Assembly (NCBI RefSeq): GCF_000739655.1
Contig: NZ_BATR01000059.1
Coordinates: forward strand, 1 to 64,000
Direction of reading: 5' to 3'
Length of the DNA stretch: 64,000 nucleotides
Source of the DNA: Verrucomicrobium sp. BvORR106
Lineage (GTDB): Bacteria; Verrucomicrobiota; Verrucomicrobiia; Verrucomicrobiales; Verrucomicrobiaceae
Positions 31,504 to 40,261 of this stretch are shown in pieces. The translations under genes were made by a program, and so were the position numbers. Position 1 is the first letter of the stretch; every line of letters begins with the position of its first letter. Under the pieces are notes generated by a model, which worked only from the letters and a program-made list of their open reading frames with translations, did no database searches and was not told where the DNA came from.

Positions 31504-34113
31504 ATGGATGGCCTGATCCTTCTTCTCCAGCGCTTCACCTTCCGTCACTGGCGGCAGGCACCGCGCACCACCCTGCTGCTGGGGCTGACGCTGGCGCTGG
31601 GGGTGGCGGTGTTTCTCAGCATCCGCATGGCCAACCGGGCGGCGCTGTCTGGCTTCTCCAACTTCACCGAACTGATCACGGCAGAGAGTGATTTCATCGT
31701 CCAGGCCACGGCCGGGTCGCTGCCGGAGAAAGCGCTGCTGGACATCCGCGAGGCGATCGAGCCCTATGCGGCGGTCTGCGTGCCGATCATCGAGACGACG
31801 GCCTCACCTCCTCGCAAAGAAGGGGAGCCTAGTGGCCTGAGTCAGAGGGAAACCTTCACGCTCTACGGGCTGGACCTGGTGTCCCTGCAAAATGTGAGCA
31901 CGGCCAAGGGGCAGTCGGAGACCGTGGCAGAAGGTGGGCTGGGGAACTTGTCGGTCTTGGGCAAGAGCCATGCTGTCTTCATCAGCTCCCGGCTCGCGGA
32001 GCATCGGGGATTGAAGGTCGGGGCCTCGCTGGAACTGGTGATGCAGGACCAGCGGGTGGTGCTGGAGGTAGGCGGGATCATGCCGGACCGGGACAAGTCC
32101 GTGCGAGTGCCGGAGACGTTCCTCCTCATGGATCTGCCGGCGTTGCAGCGGCTCCTGGGTAGAAGTGGTCAACTGGACCGGGTGGAGGTGATTCTGGAGA
32201 AGGGGAAGCTGGGGCAGCAGGCACGGGCGGAGGTGCAGCGGGTTTTGGAAACTCAGGGCGAGGCGAGGTGGCGGGTGTCCACCCCGGCGCAACGGCGGGA
32301 ATCGGCCTCGGTGATGACTCAGGCCTTCCGGTGGAATCTGGGCATCCTCTCCATGCTGGCGCTGGTGGTGGGGCTGTACCTCGTGTTTCAGGCGCTGGAT
32401 GGGGCGGTGGTGCGCCGCAGGGAGGAGATCGGGGTGTTGCGGTCTCTGGGTGTAGAACCTCGAACCCTGCAACACGCCTGGCTGCTGGAGTCGCTCCTTC
32501 TCGGAGTGGCTGGCGGGATCCTGGGTGGCTTGATGGGTTGGGTGGGGGCGCTCGCGGCGGTGAAGCTGGTGGGGCAGACGGTGAATGTGCTGTACCACAC
32601 CACTCACACGCAGGGGGTGTCTTTCACGCTGGAGGACCTGTGGATGGCGCTCACGCTGGGCATGGGGGCCAGTCTCGTCGCCGGCTGGTGGCCGGCCCGG
32701 CAGGCCGCCCGGACGCCGCCTGCGCAGTTGCTGACCCGCCATCTGCCGCAGCCGGTGGGTGGAGGGCGCTGGCGCAAGATCTGGCCCGGGCTCATCTGGG
32801 TGGCGCTGGCAGCCGTCCTGGCGACACTGCCGCCACTGCGGCTGGAGGGTGGGGGACGGTTTGCCCTGGCGGGGTACGGTGCGGCGATCTGCCTGGTGGT
32901 GGGGGGCGGCTTGCTGGCAGGCGGCGTGTTGCAGCTCATGGGTCGTTTCCTGCAACCGCTGGCCCGGTGGTCGGCCGCGGTGCGCCTGGCGGCCAGTCAT
33001 TTGCGCCGGGCATCCTCCCGGCACCGTCTCGCCGTGGCGGCGTTGCTCTGTGCCGTGGCCATGACTTCTGGCATGGCGATCCTGGTGGGCAGCTTCGACC
33101 GCACCATGCGGGGCTGGATCAATCGCACGTTCCAGGCGGACCTCTATGTCGCCAGTGACGGGGCGCAGAGTGCCTCTTCTCAGAACCGCATTCTGCCGGC
33201 CACGTGGCGATCTCTGCGCGATCAGCCGGAGGTCGAGGATCTCAACGTCATCTGCTTCCAGCCCTTGCAACTGCCCGAGGGGGAGACCCTGCTGGCGGCG
33301 GGTGACCTGGGGTTCATGCGTCGTCACTCGGACATGGCCTGGATGCAGAAGCCGGAATCAGAGGAGATCTACGACAAGGATCGCAATGCGGGCCTGTGTC
33401 TGGTGAGTGAGGCCTTCAGCGAACGCTTCCGCAAACGGCGAGGGGACGAGGTGCTGCTGCCCGTTCCAGATGGGGTGAGGAAACTGCGCATCGCGGGCGT
33501 GTACTCGGACTATGGCAACGAGCGCGGCACGGTGATCGTGGACCGGGTGCACTATGCGGTCTGGTTCAGCGATGAATCCGCCTCCCGGCTTGCGGTGCAG
33601 CTGAAGCAGGGGGCGGCGCCGGAGAGTGTCCGGGCGGCTTGGTTGCAGCGTCATCCCGGCCTTTCCATTTTTACGAACGGCCACCTGCGCAATGAAGTGA
33701 TGCGCATCTTCAAGCAGACCTTTGCCATCACTTATGCCCTCGAACTCATTGGCGTGGTCGTAGCCGTGGTGGGGTTGGGCATGTCCCTGGCTAGCGTGCT
33801 GCTGGAGCGTCGGGCGGAGCTGACCACGCTGCGTGCTCTGGGCATGTCACGGGAGGCCATGGCGCGCGCCACCATGCTGGAGGGTGTCTTCCTTGCCCTG
33901 GCAGGCACCGTGTGCGGCCTGGTGGTGAGTGTGGCCCTGGGTTGGGTGCTGGTGTTTGTCATCAACAAGCAAACCTTTGGCTGGACCCTGCAGTTCACCC
34001 TGCCGTGGATGGCGATGACGGTGCTGTTGCTGCTGGTGGTGGGCAGTGCGGCACTGGTATCCTGGGCGACGGGCAGGTGGGGGGCGGACTTGCCGGCGGA
34101 CAGGGAGGAGTGA
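31504..34113 (+). CDS. FtsX-like ABC permease with duplicated core (AttF/AttG-like)
   Basis: 869 residues from the ATG at 31504. An N-terminal helix (TLLLGLTLALGVAVFLSI) precedes a periplasmic domain. Three helices of a first FtsX domain follow (LGILSMLALVVGLYLVFQAL, RRREEIGVLRSLGVEPRTL), then two more helices and a second periplasmic domain. A final FtsX domain ends the protein (YALELIGVVVAVVGLGMSLA, RRAELTTLRALGMSREAM). The duplicated FtsX plan matches large lipoprotein or lipid exporters. With the preceding ATPase and following AttH-like protein it forms an AttEFGH-type transporter. The substrate is unknown. Confidence 0.92.
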   Translation: MDGLILLLQRFTFRHWRQAPRTTLLLGLTLALGVAVFLSIRMANRAALSGFSNFTELITAESDFIVQATAGSLPEKALLDIREAIEPYAAVCVPIIETTASPPRKEGEPSGLSQRETFTLYGLDLVSLQNVSTAKGQSETVAEGGLGNLSVLGKSHAVFISSRLAEHRGLKVGASLELVMQDQRVVLEVGGIMPDRDKSVRVPETFLLMDLPALQRLLGRSGQLDRVEVILEKGKLGQQARAEVQRVLETQGEARWRVSTPAQRRESASVMTQAFRWNLGILSMLALVVGLYLVFQALDGAVVRRREEIGVLRSLGVEPRTLQHAWLLESLLLGVAGGILGGLMGWVGALAAVKLVGQTVNVLYHTTHTQGVSFTLEDLWMALTLGMGASLVAGWWPARQAARTPPAQLLTRHLPQPVGGGRWRKIWPGLIWVALAAVLATLPPLRLEGGGRFALAGYGAAICLVVGGGLLAGGVLQLMGRFLQPLARWSAAVRLAASHLRRASSRHRLAVAALLCAVAMTSGMAILVGSFDRTMRGWINRTFQADLYVASDGAQSASSQNRILPATWRSLRDQPEVEDLNVICFQPLQLPEGETLLAAGDLGFMRRHSDMAWMQKPESEEIYDKDRNAGLCLVSEAFSERFRKRRGDEVLLPVPDGVRKLRIAGVYSDYGNERGTVIVDRVHYAVWFSDESASRLAVQLKQGAAPESVRAAWLQRHPGLSIFTNGHLRNEVMRIFKQTFAITYALELIGVVVAVVGLGMSLASVLLERRAELTTLRALGMSREAMARATMLEGVFLALAGTVCGLVVSVALGWVLVFVINKQTFGWTLQFTLPWMAMTVLLLLVVGSAALVSWATGRWGADLPADREE

Positions 34114-34141
34114 GTTCTAAAAACCAAAATTCAAACTTCAA

Positions 34142-35281
34142 ATGGGGATGAGAACGATGCTGGTGTTTGGGGCAGTCTGGCTTCTGGCGGGTGCGCTAGG
34201 AGCTCAGGAGCCGCTGTTGAAAACAGCGGAGGGCTTCGCTCTGCCCCAGCCGGGGAGGAAGTTTGAGTTTCCGCGGGATCATGGCAGCCATCCGGAGTTC
34301 AAGATCGAGTGGTGGTATGTCACCGGGCATCTGTATGCTGCGGGTGGTCGGCGATTTGGTTTCCAGGCCACGTTCTTCCGGCAGGCTCAGGCTCAGTCCA
34401 AGGCAGGAGAGGAATCCACGCTGTATCAACACGGGCAGATGCATCTGGCGCACATGGCGCTGCTGGATGCTGGCAGCGGGATGTTTCTGCATCAGGAGCG
34501 TCTCAATCGCGCCGGATGGGATGCGGAGGCAGATGAGACCACGCTGGCGGTGCGCAATGGCAACTGGTCATTGAAGATGATCCGCCCGGCGGAGCAAGCC
34601 ATGCAACTGCGGGGCACGGTGGCGGGCGAGGCGAAGTTTGACCTCGAACTCATTCCCGCCAAGCCGCTGGTGTTTTTTGGCAAAGATGGCGTCTCCCGCA
34701 AGGCAGACGGACCCACGGCCGCGAGCCACTACCTGACCTTCACGCGCTTAAAGACCCGCGGTCAGCTCCAGTGGGGGGATGAGAAGCTGGAAGTCACGGG
34801 CGAGGCGTGGATGGATCACGAGATCAGCAGCAGTCAGCTGGATCCCGAACAATCCGGCTGGGACTGGGCCGCCATCCAGCTCAAGGACGGCCGGGAGATC
34901 ATGGTGTATCGCATGCGCCGCAAGGATGGGGCACTGGACCGACACTCCACCCTGGCGTGGATCGATGCGGCCGGGAAGGTGCAACATCACGGCGTGGACC
35001 AGTTTGTCTGGAAGGAGCTCAGCCACTGGCGCAGTCCGGTGACGAAGGCCAACTATCCCATTCGGGCCGAGATCCAGACTGTGGATCCCTCCACCGGCAA
35101 GCCCCTGCACCTGAAACTAGAACCCCTGGCGGAGGCCCAGGAACAGACCGGAGCTATGGGCGGCACCGCCTACTGGGAAGGCGCCTGCCGCGTAGTCGAT
35201 GCGGCGTCAGGCGAGGAACTGGGGGCCGCGTTTTTGGAGTTGGCGGGTTACACGGGAGATCTGGCAGGGCAATTTCGGTAG
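34142..35281 (+). CDS. Secreted CrtC/AttH-like lipocalin-fold protein
   Basis: 379 residues with a signal peptide (MLVFGAVWLLAGALGA). Family marks are FPRDHGSHPEFKIEWWYVTG at about residues 43-62, FGFQATFFRQA, YLTFTRLKTRG, GEAWMDHEISSSQLDPEQSG, and WDWAAIQLKDGREIMVYRMR. These belong to the carotenoid 1,2-hydratase/AttH group (PF07143). In this phylogenetic setting it is probably the periplasmic partner of the ABC transporter encoded 28 bp upstream and not a carotenoid enzyme; no other carotenoid genes are present. AttH is called a predicted secreted hydrolase, but activity is not demonstrated. Confidence 0.88.
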   Translation: MGMRTMLVFGAVWLLAGALGAQEPLLKTAEGFALPQPGRKFEFPRDHGSHPEFKIEWWYVTGHLYAAGGRRFGFQATFFRQAQAQSKAGEESTLYQHGQMHLAHMALLDAGSGMFLHQERLNRAGWDAEADETTLAVRNGNWSLKMIRPAEQAMQLRGTVAGEAKFDLELIPAKPLVFFGKDGVSRKADGPTAASHYLTFTRLKTRGQLQWGDEKLEVTGEAWMDHEISSSQLDPEQSGWDWAAIQLKDGREIMVYRMRRKDGALDRHSTLAWIDAAGKVQHHGVDQFVWKELSHWRSPVTKANYPIRAEIQTVDPSTGKPLHLKLEPLAEAQEQTGAMGGTAYWEGACRVVDAASGEELGAAFLELAGYTGDLAGQFR

Positions 35282-35311
35282 GGGGTAAGGGGTGGGGGGC
35301 AGTTCTGGTTT

Positions 35312-35475
35312 AACCACAGAGGCACAGAGAACACAGAGGAATGAAACTGAGGTTTAGACAGAATTAACAAAATTTACGGAATTAGGGTTTAGTCGTCGGC
35401 TTGAACCTCATTCTGTTAATCCCGTTAATTCTGTCTAAAAAATCATTCCTCTGTGTTCTCTGTGCCTCTGTGGTT
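35312..35475. repeat. 164-bp inverted repeat with perfect 33-bp arms, no ORF
   Basis: The outer arms, 35312-35344 (starting AACCACAGAGGCACAGAGAA) and 35443-35475, are perfect reverse complements over 33 bp. A second nested pair is TTTAGACAGAATTAAC (35353-35368) with GTTAATTCTGTCTAAA (35424-35439). The centre has no coding capacity. It fills most of the 294-bp gap between the CrtC-like and DUF3500 genes. It looks like a miniature non-autonomous element or a strong cruciform. Confidence 0.9.
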
Positions 35476-35575
35476 TGTTGAATCTTACTTCTGCCTTGCC
35501 GCAATCTCACGTTTTTGAGAGGCTGGTTCTCCTGTCACCGTATCTCCCGGTGAAAGTCTTTGCCCGCTGCCTGCC

Positions 35576-36574
35576 ATGAACACGCCTTCTTCCTTGTTGG
35601 AGCATCCTTCCCGTCGTCAGTTCATCCTCCAGGGCCTGGCGGCTACTGGGGCGGCTTTGGTGGGAGGTCCGGCGGTGGCTGCGCCTTCGGCTACGGCTTC
35701 GCAACCCGTTTCGGAGTCGCTGGTGACCACGCTTTACGGCACGCTCGATGAGGCACAACGGAAGGCGTTGTGTTTTGATTTTGACCACGCGCTGCGGTCC
35801 AAGGTGGACAACAACTGGCACATCACTCCCAAGCCGATCCGGGACGTGCTCAACAAGGACCAGCAGGCGATGGTGCGGGAGATCTTCGACAAGCTGCACA
35901 GCGACGAATACAAGGCCAAGGTCTGGGAGCAGTTTGACCAGGACAACAAGGGGGACGGTGGCTTTGGCAGTGCCAGCATCGCCCTCTTCGGCGAGCCGGG
36001 GAAAGGCAAGTTCGAGTTCGTGCTGACGGGGCGTCACTGCACGCGCCGTTGCGATGGTAACAGCCTGGCGGGCACGGCCTTCGGCGGGCCCATCTTCTAC
36101 GGTCATGCTGCCAAGGGCTTCAATGAAAAGCCGGACCATCCCGGCAACGTGTACTGGTACCAGGCCAAGCGGGCCAATGAGGTGTTCGCCGCCTTGGATG
36201 GCAAGCAGCGGGAAATGGCGCTGCGTCCGGAAGGTCGCGGGGAGGCGGGCAACGCCACCGTGAAACTGACCGGGCGCAAGACCGGCATCGAAGGCATTCC
36301 CATGACGGAGCTCAGCTCTGATCAGAAGGACCTAGTGCGCAAGGTTCTGGCGGATCTGCTCCTGCCCTTCCGCAAGGAGGATGCCACTGAGGCACTCGGC
36401 TACATCGAGAAGGCGGGTTTTGACCACCTGCACATGGCCTTCTACAAGAATCAAGATGTGGGCAACGACGGCGTCTGGGATGTGTGGCAGCTCGAAGGAC
36501 CGTCCATGATCTGGTACTTCCGTGGCGATCCCCATGTGCATTGCTGGGCGCACATCAAGGATGGCGTGGCGTGA
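35576..36574 (+). CDS. DUF3500 family protein with a twin-arginine-like signal
   Basis: 332 residues. The N terminus reads HPSRRQFILQGLAATGAALV, a twin-arginine-type signal, followed by an Ala/Pro-rich cleavage region near residue 45. The mature part fits DUF3500: LYGTLDEAQRKALCFDFDHA, FEFVLTGRHCTRRCDGNS, GPIFYGHAAKGF, and MIWYFRGDPHVHCWAHI near the end. The family occurs in Verrucomicrobia, Planctomycetes and fungi and has no established activity; the conserved His and Cys residues suggest a metal site. An 11-bp stem-loop follows the stop. The gene stands alone on its side of the large inverted repeat. Confidence 0.88.
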   Translation: MNTPSSLLEHPSRRQFILQGLAATGAALVGGPAVAAPSATASQPVSESLVTTLYGTLDEAQRKALCFDFDHALRSKVDNNWHITPKPIRDVLNKDQQAMVREIFDKLHSDEYKAKVWEQFDQDNKGDGGFGSASIALFGEPGKGKFEFVLTGRHCTRRCDGNSLAGTAFGGPIFYGHAAKGFNEKPDHPGNVYWYQAKRANEVFAALDGKQREMALRPEGRGEAGNATVKLTGRKTGIEGIPMTELSSDQKDLVRKVLADLLLPFRKEDATEALGYIEKAGFDHLHMAFYKNQDVGNDGVWDVWQLEGPSMIWYFRGDPHVHCWAHIKDGVA

Positions 36575-36586
36575 GGAATCTTCTAC

Positions 36587-36617
36587 TGCGCATCGTTCCT
36601 GCATTGAACGATGCGCA
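36587..36617. terminator. Stem-loop after the DUF3500 gene
   Basis: TGCGCATCGTT (36587-36597) pairs perfectly with AACGATGCGCA (36607-36617) around a 9-base loop, 12 bases after the stop codon. No T tract follows, so intrinsic termination is not certain. The right arm contains the ATG of the next reading frame, so it could instead mask that start. Confidence 0.45.
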
Positions 36618-37102
36618 ATGCGCAGTCACGTCAGGAAAATCATCCAGTTGCTATTGCTTTGTCTTCAGAACATTTGACCGGGATTTTTGTGCTGATGTGC
36701 GTCGCACTCAGCGTTGGATGTGCCGGGACCGTTGGCCAGCCACCAGATCAATTTGCCTACGATATGGAGGTGCCCATTGGTCCTCAGTTTGAGCGTATCG
36801 ATTTAGCCGACGGAATTGATGCCAGTGAAGCTGATCTGTTGGCAAGCCTCTATTTTCAAAGACACGTCGGGTCCTGCGGGGCGAACTTCCCCGCCATCAA
36901 AAAGGGAAATCGATGGCATGCCGGAACTCTCGCGGGTCCAGCGGGGCATCCGCAGGCAGAAATCACGGTGCATGCCAAAACGGGCGTTGTCCGGATGAAA
37001 GGTGAGCCTGTTTCGAAGCCTCCATGGGATGATCTCCGTGAGTGGGTCAGGATCGTTGAACGAATGGAACAGAGAAACGGCCTCCCCCGGAATAAGCTTT
37101 AA
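36611..37102 (+). CDS. Putative lipoprotein, unknown function
   Basis: 163 residues from the ATG at 36611. That ATG lies inside a stem-loop, and the hydrophobic segment GIFVLMCVALSVGCAG with lipobox Cys37 would be unusually far from the N terminus, so a TTG near 36674 may be the true start. The mature protein is about 125 residues with LYFQRHVGSCGANFPAIKKG and AEITVHAKTGVVRMKGEP; no domain was recognised. Composition is lower in GC than its neighbours. It stands in a run of small envelope genes with no evident operon partner. Confidence 0.55.
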   Translation: MRNAQSRQENHPVAIALSSEHLTGIFVLMCVALSVGCAGTVGQPPDQFAYDMEVPIGPQFERIDLADGIDASEADLLASLYFQRHVGSCGANFPAIKKGNRWHAGTLAGPAGHPQAEITVHAKTGVVRMKGEPVSKPPWDDLREWVRIVERMEQRNGLPRNKL

Positions 37103-37211
37103 ACAATGGTGCTGAAGGTTGACATTTTTCCATGAGTTGGCAAAGCATGCTCTGGATTGCTCCCCGTCATCGCCGGGGGCGTCAGGTCAAAACTCCAACG
37201 GAATCGTCACC

Positions 37212-37526
37212 ATGATAGAGCTTCTCGTCATCCTCGTGCTGTGGGGAAAAATGGGAGAAAGGATGAAGGCGAGGGGATTTGCCAAGCCGATTTGGTTCCA
37301 GGTGCTGGTGCCGGCCAGCTGGCTCGGAGGAGCCTTTTTCAGCGCCATCGTCCGCGAGGTCATCCGGCTCTCCTTGGGCGCGGAAGAGCCGACTGGCACT
37401 TTTGAGGCGTACTTGTGGGCATTCGGAGGAGCCGTGCTGGCGACGGGCTTGCTGTTTTTGATCACCTCGTTCATTTCCCGCAAGCCGGAGGTCCTCCCTC
37501 CGCCGTTGCCCGAACAAGGGGCGTGA
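37212..37526 (+). CDS. Small membrane protein, unknown function
   Basis: 104 residues from the ATG at 37212 (MIELLVILVLWGKMGERMKA). Three hydrophobic segments are visible, at about residues 1-12, 26-46 (FQVLVPASWLGGAFFSAIV) and 65-85 (WAFGGAVLATGLLFLITSFI), and a Pro-rich end PEVLPPPLPEQG. The charge pattern MGERMKARGF...KPIWFQ resembles generic small inner-membrane proteins of Verrucomicrobia. The open frame extends back to 37119, but that part is not membrane-protein-like. No function is proposed. Confidence 0.6.
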   Translation: MIELLVILVLWGKMGERMKARGFAKPIWFQVLVPASWLGGAFFSAIVREVIRLSLGAEEPTGTFEAYLWAFGGAVLATGLLFLITSFISRKPEVLPPPLPEQGA

Positions 37527-37541
37527 CGTTTCTGCCGTTGC

Positions 37542-38006
37542 ATGAATACAAGATCTGCCTGGAGAATGGGTATGCTTATGCGTCGCCTGAGATGGTTATG
37601 GCAGGCCGTTGCTTTGGTGGCGGTTTGTTTTCTGACAGCCTGCAAGCTGCCACAGCATGGACCCAGATGTGCCTTCTCAGACGCTGAAACCACGGTGCCC
37701 GCAGGGGTGTGTCTGCTCGCGGCAGAGCACTACGTTGCGCACAAAGAGTGGCCTCAGTCGCAGGCCCAACTTGAGGCGCAAAGTGCCAGGCTGCTGAAGG
37801 AAGAGGAAAACAACACCGACCTCGCTCCTGAAGAGAAGGAAGCCTGGGAGGGATTCTTCAAACAGATCACTCGACTCACCTTCCACAAGCAAGGCGACTC
37901 CCTCAAGCTGCGCGTCGAGTTCCTGATCGATGGGAAAAAGTTCCGCCGCACCGCCGTGTTGAAGCCTGGACCCGATGTGGATGCGATTTTGGAATCCTCG
38001 GCGTAG
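37542..38006 (+). CDS. Putative lipoprotein, unknown function
   Basis: 154 residues; the start may be any of three Mets in the first 13 (MNTRSAWRMGMLMRR). A basic Arg-rich segment, hydrophobic helix (AVALVAVCFLT) and lipobox LTAC with Cys34 indicate a lipoprotein. The mature part has VPAGVCLLAAEHYVAHKEWP, a Glu/Lys-rich helix (AQSARLLKEEENNTDLAPEE) and strands (TFHKQGDSLKLRVEF, KKFRRTAVLKPGPD). No family was recognised. It begins 15 bp after the previous gene and may be co-transcribed. Confidence 0.65.
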   Translation: MNTRSAWRMGMLMRRLRWLWQAVALVAVCFLTACKLPQHGPRCAFSDAETTVPAGVCLLAAEHYVAHKEWPQSQAQLEAQSARLLKEEENNTDLAPEEKEAWEGFFKQITRLTFHKQGDSLKLRVEFLIDGKKFRRTAVLKPGPDVDAILESSA

Positions 38007-38122
38007 GCAGGGGCTGGTCTGCGATCTTCTTTCGACGATGGTGATACGTCGATTGACCGGGATGCTGTCCCTGTCATTATCCTGTTTCTTGAACGAGAAC
38101 GATTGAACAGGATTATCTGCCT

Positions 38123-38776
38123 ATGAGTGACGGATTTCTCCACAAGTACTTTCTCAACAATGCCACCAAGCGGTTGCACAAGTGGGTGCACTACTTTGAC
38201 ATCTATGAGCGGCACTTTGCCCGTTTTCGCGGCAAGTCGCCGGTGATCATCGAGATCGGCGTCTTTGGCGGCGGGTCACTGGCCATGTGGAAGGAGTACT
38301 TTGGTCCTGGGTGCAAGATTGTCGGGATCGACATCAATCCAGAATGCAAAGAGCATGAAGGCGAGGGGATCGAAGTGTTCATCGGCAGCCAGGATGATCC
38401 CGCAGTCATCGAATCCATCTTCGCCAAGTATCCTCACGTGGACATCGTGCTGGATGATGGCAGCCATATGATGCAGCACATGATCCGTTCCTTTGAGCTG
38501 ATGTATGACCGGGTCAACCCCAACGGGGTGTACATGGTGGAGGACACGCACACCTGTTACTGGAAAGAATATGAGGGCGGACTGGGGCGTGAGGGCAGTT
38601 TCATGGAGTTCGTGAAACACAAGCTGGATGAAATCAACGCCGTGCATAGCAAAGGGGCATTGCCTGTGTCGGAGTTCACACGCTCCACGGATTGCATCGC
38701 ATGCTACGACAGCGTTGTGGTCTTTGAGCGCCGTCGTCAGAGCCAGCGCCAGGCACCGATCACCACACCCATGTGA
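38123..38776 (+). CDS. Class I SAM-dependent methyltransferase
   Basis: 217 residues. The Rossmann core has the SAM-binding motif VIIEIGVFGGGSLAMWKEYF at about residues 41-60, the acidic strand end IVGIDINPEC, and DIVLDDGSHMMQHMIRSF with GVYMVEDTHTCYWKEYEGG. This pattern matches the cephalosporin-hydroxylase/macrolide O-methyltransferase-like group that modifies sugars or secondary metabolites. The protein is soluble. The stop codon overlaps the ATG of the following DUF3995-type membrane gene. The acceptor is unknown. Confidence 0.87.
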   Translation: MSDGFLHKYFLNNATKRLHKWVHYFDIYERHFARFRGKSPVIIEIGVFGGGSLAMWKEYFGPGCKIVGIDINPECKEHEGEGIEVFIGSQDDPAVIESIFAKYPHVDIVLDDGSHMMQHMIRSFELMYDRVNPNGVYMVEDTHTCYWKEYEGGLGREGSFMEFVKHKLDEINAVHSKGALPVSEFTRSTDCIACYDSVVVFERRRQSQRQAPITTPM

Positions 38777-39198
38777 TGACGGTACTGGCGTTCATCGTGG
38801 CAGGGTCATTGTTGGTCATTACCGGGTTGCATGTCTACTGGGCATTGGGCGGCAGGTGGGGAGGAGAGGCTGCGTTGCCCAGGAAGGCGGATGGGACTTT
38901 GCTCTTCAAGCCGGGCGTTGCAGGTTGCTTCGTCGTCGCTCTGGGCCTCGCTGCGACCGCGGGTGTTTGTGCGGTCAGGTTCACCCTGCGCCTTCCGCCC
39001 GTGGGCCTCTCAGTCGCCACCTGGACATTCTGGGTGATGACGGCGGTGTTTGCCTTGCGGGTCTTGGGGGACTTTCAGTATGTGGGATTGTTTCGCAAAG
39101 TGAGAACCACGGACTTTGCCGCGATGGATGCCAAGGTGTACACGCCGCTGTGTGCTGGGTATGCACTCGCCTTCGCGACTCTGGCCATGGCAGCGTAG
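38776..39198 (+). CDS. DUF3995-type membrane protein
   Basis: 140 residues from the ATG at 38776, overlapping the previous stop codon by one base. It has four hydrophobic segments and the family-like start LLVITGLHVYWALGGRWGGE at about residues 14-33, followed by a charged loop ALPRKADGTLLFKPG and a closing motif VLGDFQYVGLFRKVRTTDFA. DUF3995 proteins are small four-helix membrane proteins of unknown function. Coupling to a methyltransferase may be incidental. Confidence 0.8.
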   Translation: MTVLAFIVAGSLLVITGLHVYWALGGRWGGEAALPRKADGTLLFKPGVAGCFVVALGLAATAGVCAVRFTLRLPPVGLSVATWTFWVMTAVFALRVLGDFQYVGLFRKVRTTDFAAMDAKVYTPLCAGYALAFATLAMAA

Positions 39199-39222
39199 TT
39201 CGTCCTTTCAAAGAACACTTTT

Positions 39223-39615
39223 ATGAATCCGCAGCATCCCTTTCCCGGCACGCCCCATCTAGGCCCTGTTCCTGGCGTTCTTTTCTGGTTCAAGGCCTAC
39301 TGCGTATTGATGTGCTTCATCTATCTGGCGGTGGCTCTCGGGTCGTTGTTCTTTTTTCTATTTCCCGCTGAGAAACTGGAGATGGGGCAAACGGAGGCGT
39401 GGATCATCGGAGGGGTATTTCTCGGGATGGGGGTGCCCTTGTTTGCGATGTTCCTGGTGCCTTTCTTTGCACCCTTCCGCCCTTGGGCCTGGGGCTATGC
39501 CATGGCGCTGATCTGTATTGGGATGCTGAGTCCGTGCTTCTGGCCGATCTGCATCCCCCTGATGATCTATTGGTTGAAGCCAGAGGTGAAGGGGCTGTTT
39601 GGGCTGCGGGTATGA
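39223..39615 (+). CDS. Four-helix membrane protein, unknown function
   Basis: 130 residues. Hydrophobic segments lie at about residues 24-50 (YCVLMCFIYLAVALGSLFFF), 62-83 (WIIGGVFLGMGVPLFAMFLV), 90-107 and 107-125. The N terminus is Pro/His-rich (NPQHPFPGTPHLGPVPGV). No family could be named. It follows the DUF3995-type gene by 24 bp and may be in the same transcript. Codon use is ordinary for the window. Confidence 0.65.
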   Translation: MNPQHPFPGTPHLGPVPGVLFWFKAYCVLMCFIYLAVALGSLFFFLFPAEKLEMGQTEAWIIGGVFLGMGVPLFAMFLVPFFAPFRPWAWGYAMALICIGMLSPCFWPICIPLMIYWLKPEVKGLFGLRV

Positions 39616-39700
39616 CCCTGCCTGAGGGGATGTCAACGGAGTGACGGCCGTCGCCTTCGCGGGGCAAGAACCGCTTCCACACGAGCGTCTTCCCTACTTG

Positions 39701-40087
39701 ATGAACGCTGAATCGTCCACCCCCACCGGCCCCTTGCTGATCCGACATGAAGGGCATACCGCGCGTGAGCGCAGCACTTGTGGTTGGCGGGACCGGCTCA
39801 TCAGTCATGAGGACATCCCGCTTTCACCGGCCGCCTGGGCGCACGCGGTGGATATCGACGGGGCACGGCTTCATTATCACAAGCGGTCCACGGAGCTCTA
39901 CTATGTGCTGGAAGGCAGCGGGCATGTCGTGCTGGATGGCGTGGAGGAAGCGGTGAGCAAAGGTTCCCTCGTGCACATTCCGCCAGGGGTGGTGCACGGG
40001 GCCCGCGGCAAGATGCGGGTGCTGGTGGTGGGCATCCCGGACATTGCCGAGGACGACTACTTTGAAGTCGCTGGTTCTCTGGCGTAG
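39701..40087 (+). CDS. Cupin domain protein
   Basis: 128 residues from the ATG at 39701; a GTG at 39641 gives a non-conserved extension. The cupin metal-site motifs are visible: GARLHYHKRSTELYYVLEG (G-x5-H-x-H-x4-E-x6-G) and a second motif with GSLVHIPPGVVHGARG. The fold is a single small beta-barrel binding one metal ion. Such proteins act as isomerases, dioxygenases or sugar-binding sensors; the substrate cannot be deduced. It precedes a sugar porter gene by 174 bp, which weakly suggests carbohydrate metabolism. Confidence 0.88.
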   Translation: MNAESSTPTGPLLIRHEGHTARERSTCGWRDRLISHEDIPLSPAAWAHAVDIDGARLHYHKRSTELYYVLEGSGHVVLDGVEEAVSKGSLVHIPPGVVHGARGKMRVLVVGIPDIAEDDYFEVAGSLA

Positions 40088-40261
40088 CCGCCCGCCCGGG
40101 TGGAGAGGCGGCTGTCAGGCGGGTGCCAATTTTTGTCCGATCAAGCCCAGACAGATGGGGCGTGCATTCTGTAGGATGACGCAGGGTTTGAGATTCGATT
40201 CATCCAGGGGCCGTGTGGATTTCCGCTCACGGCAGGGACGTCAACTTGACCCGATTTTTCC

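Noticed and set aside
31804..33327. 507-residue minus-strand open frame inside the FtsX permease gene
   Set aside because: Composition is His/Pro/Gln/Arg-rich as in antisense shadows, and the plus-strand permease is a clear family member.
34142..35281. Carotenoid 1,2-hydratase role for the CrtC-like protein
   Set aside because: No carotenoid gene is nearby and the ABC transporter context fits AttH better.
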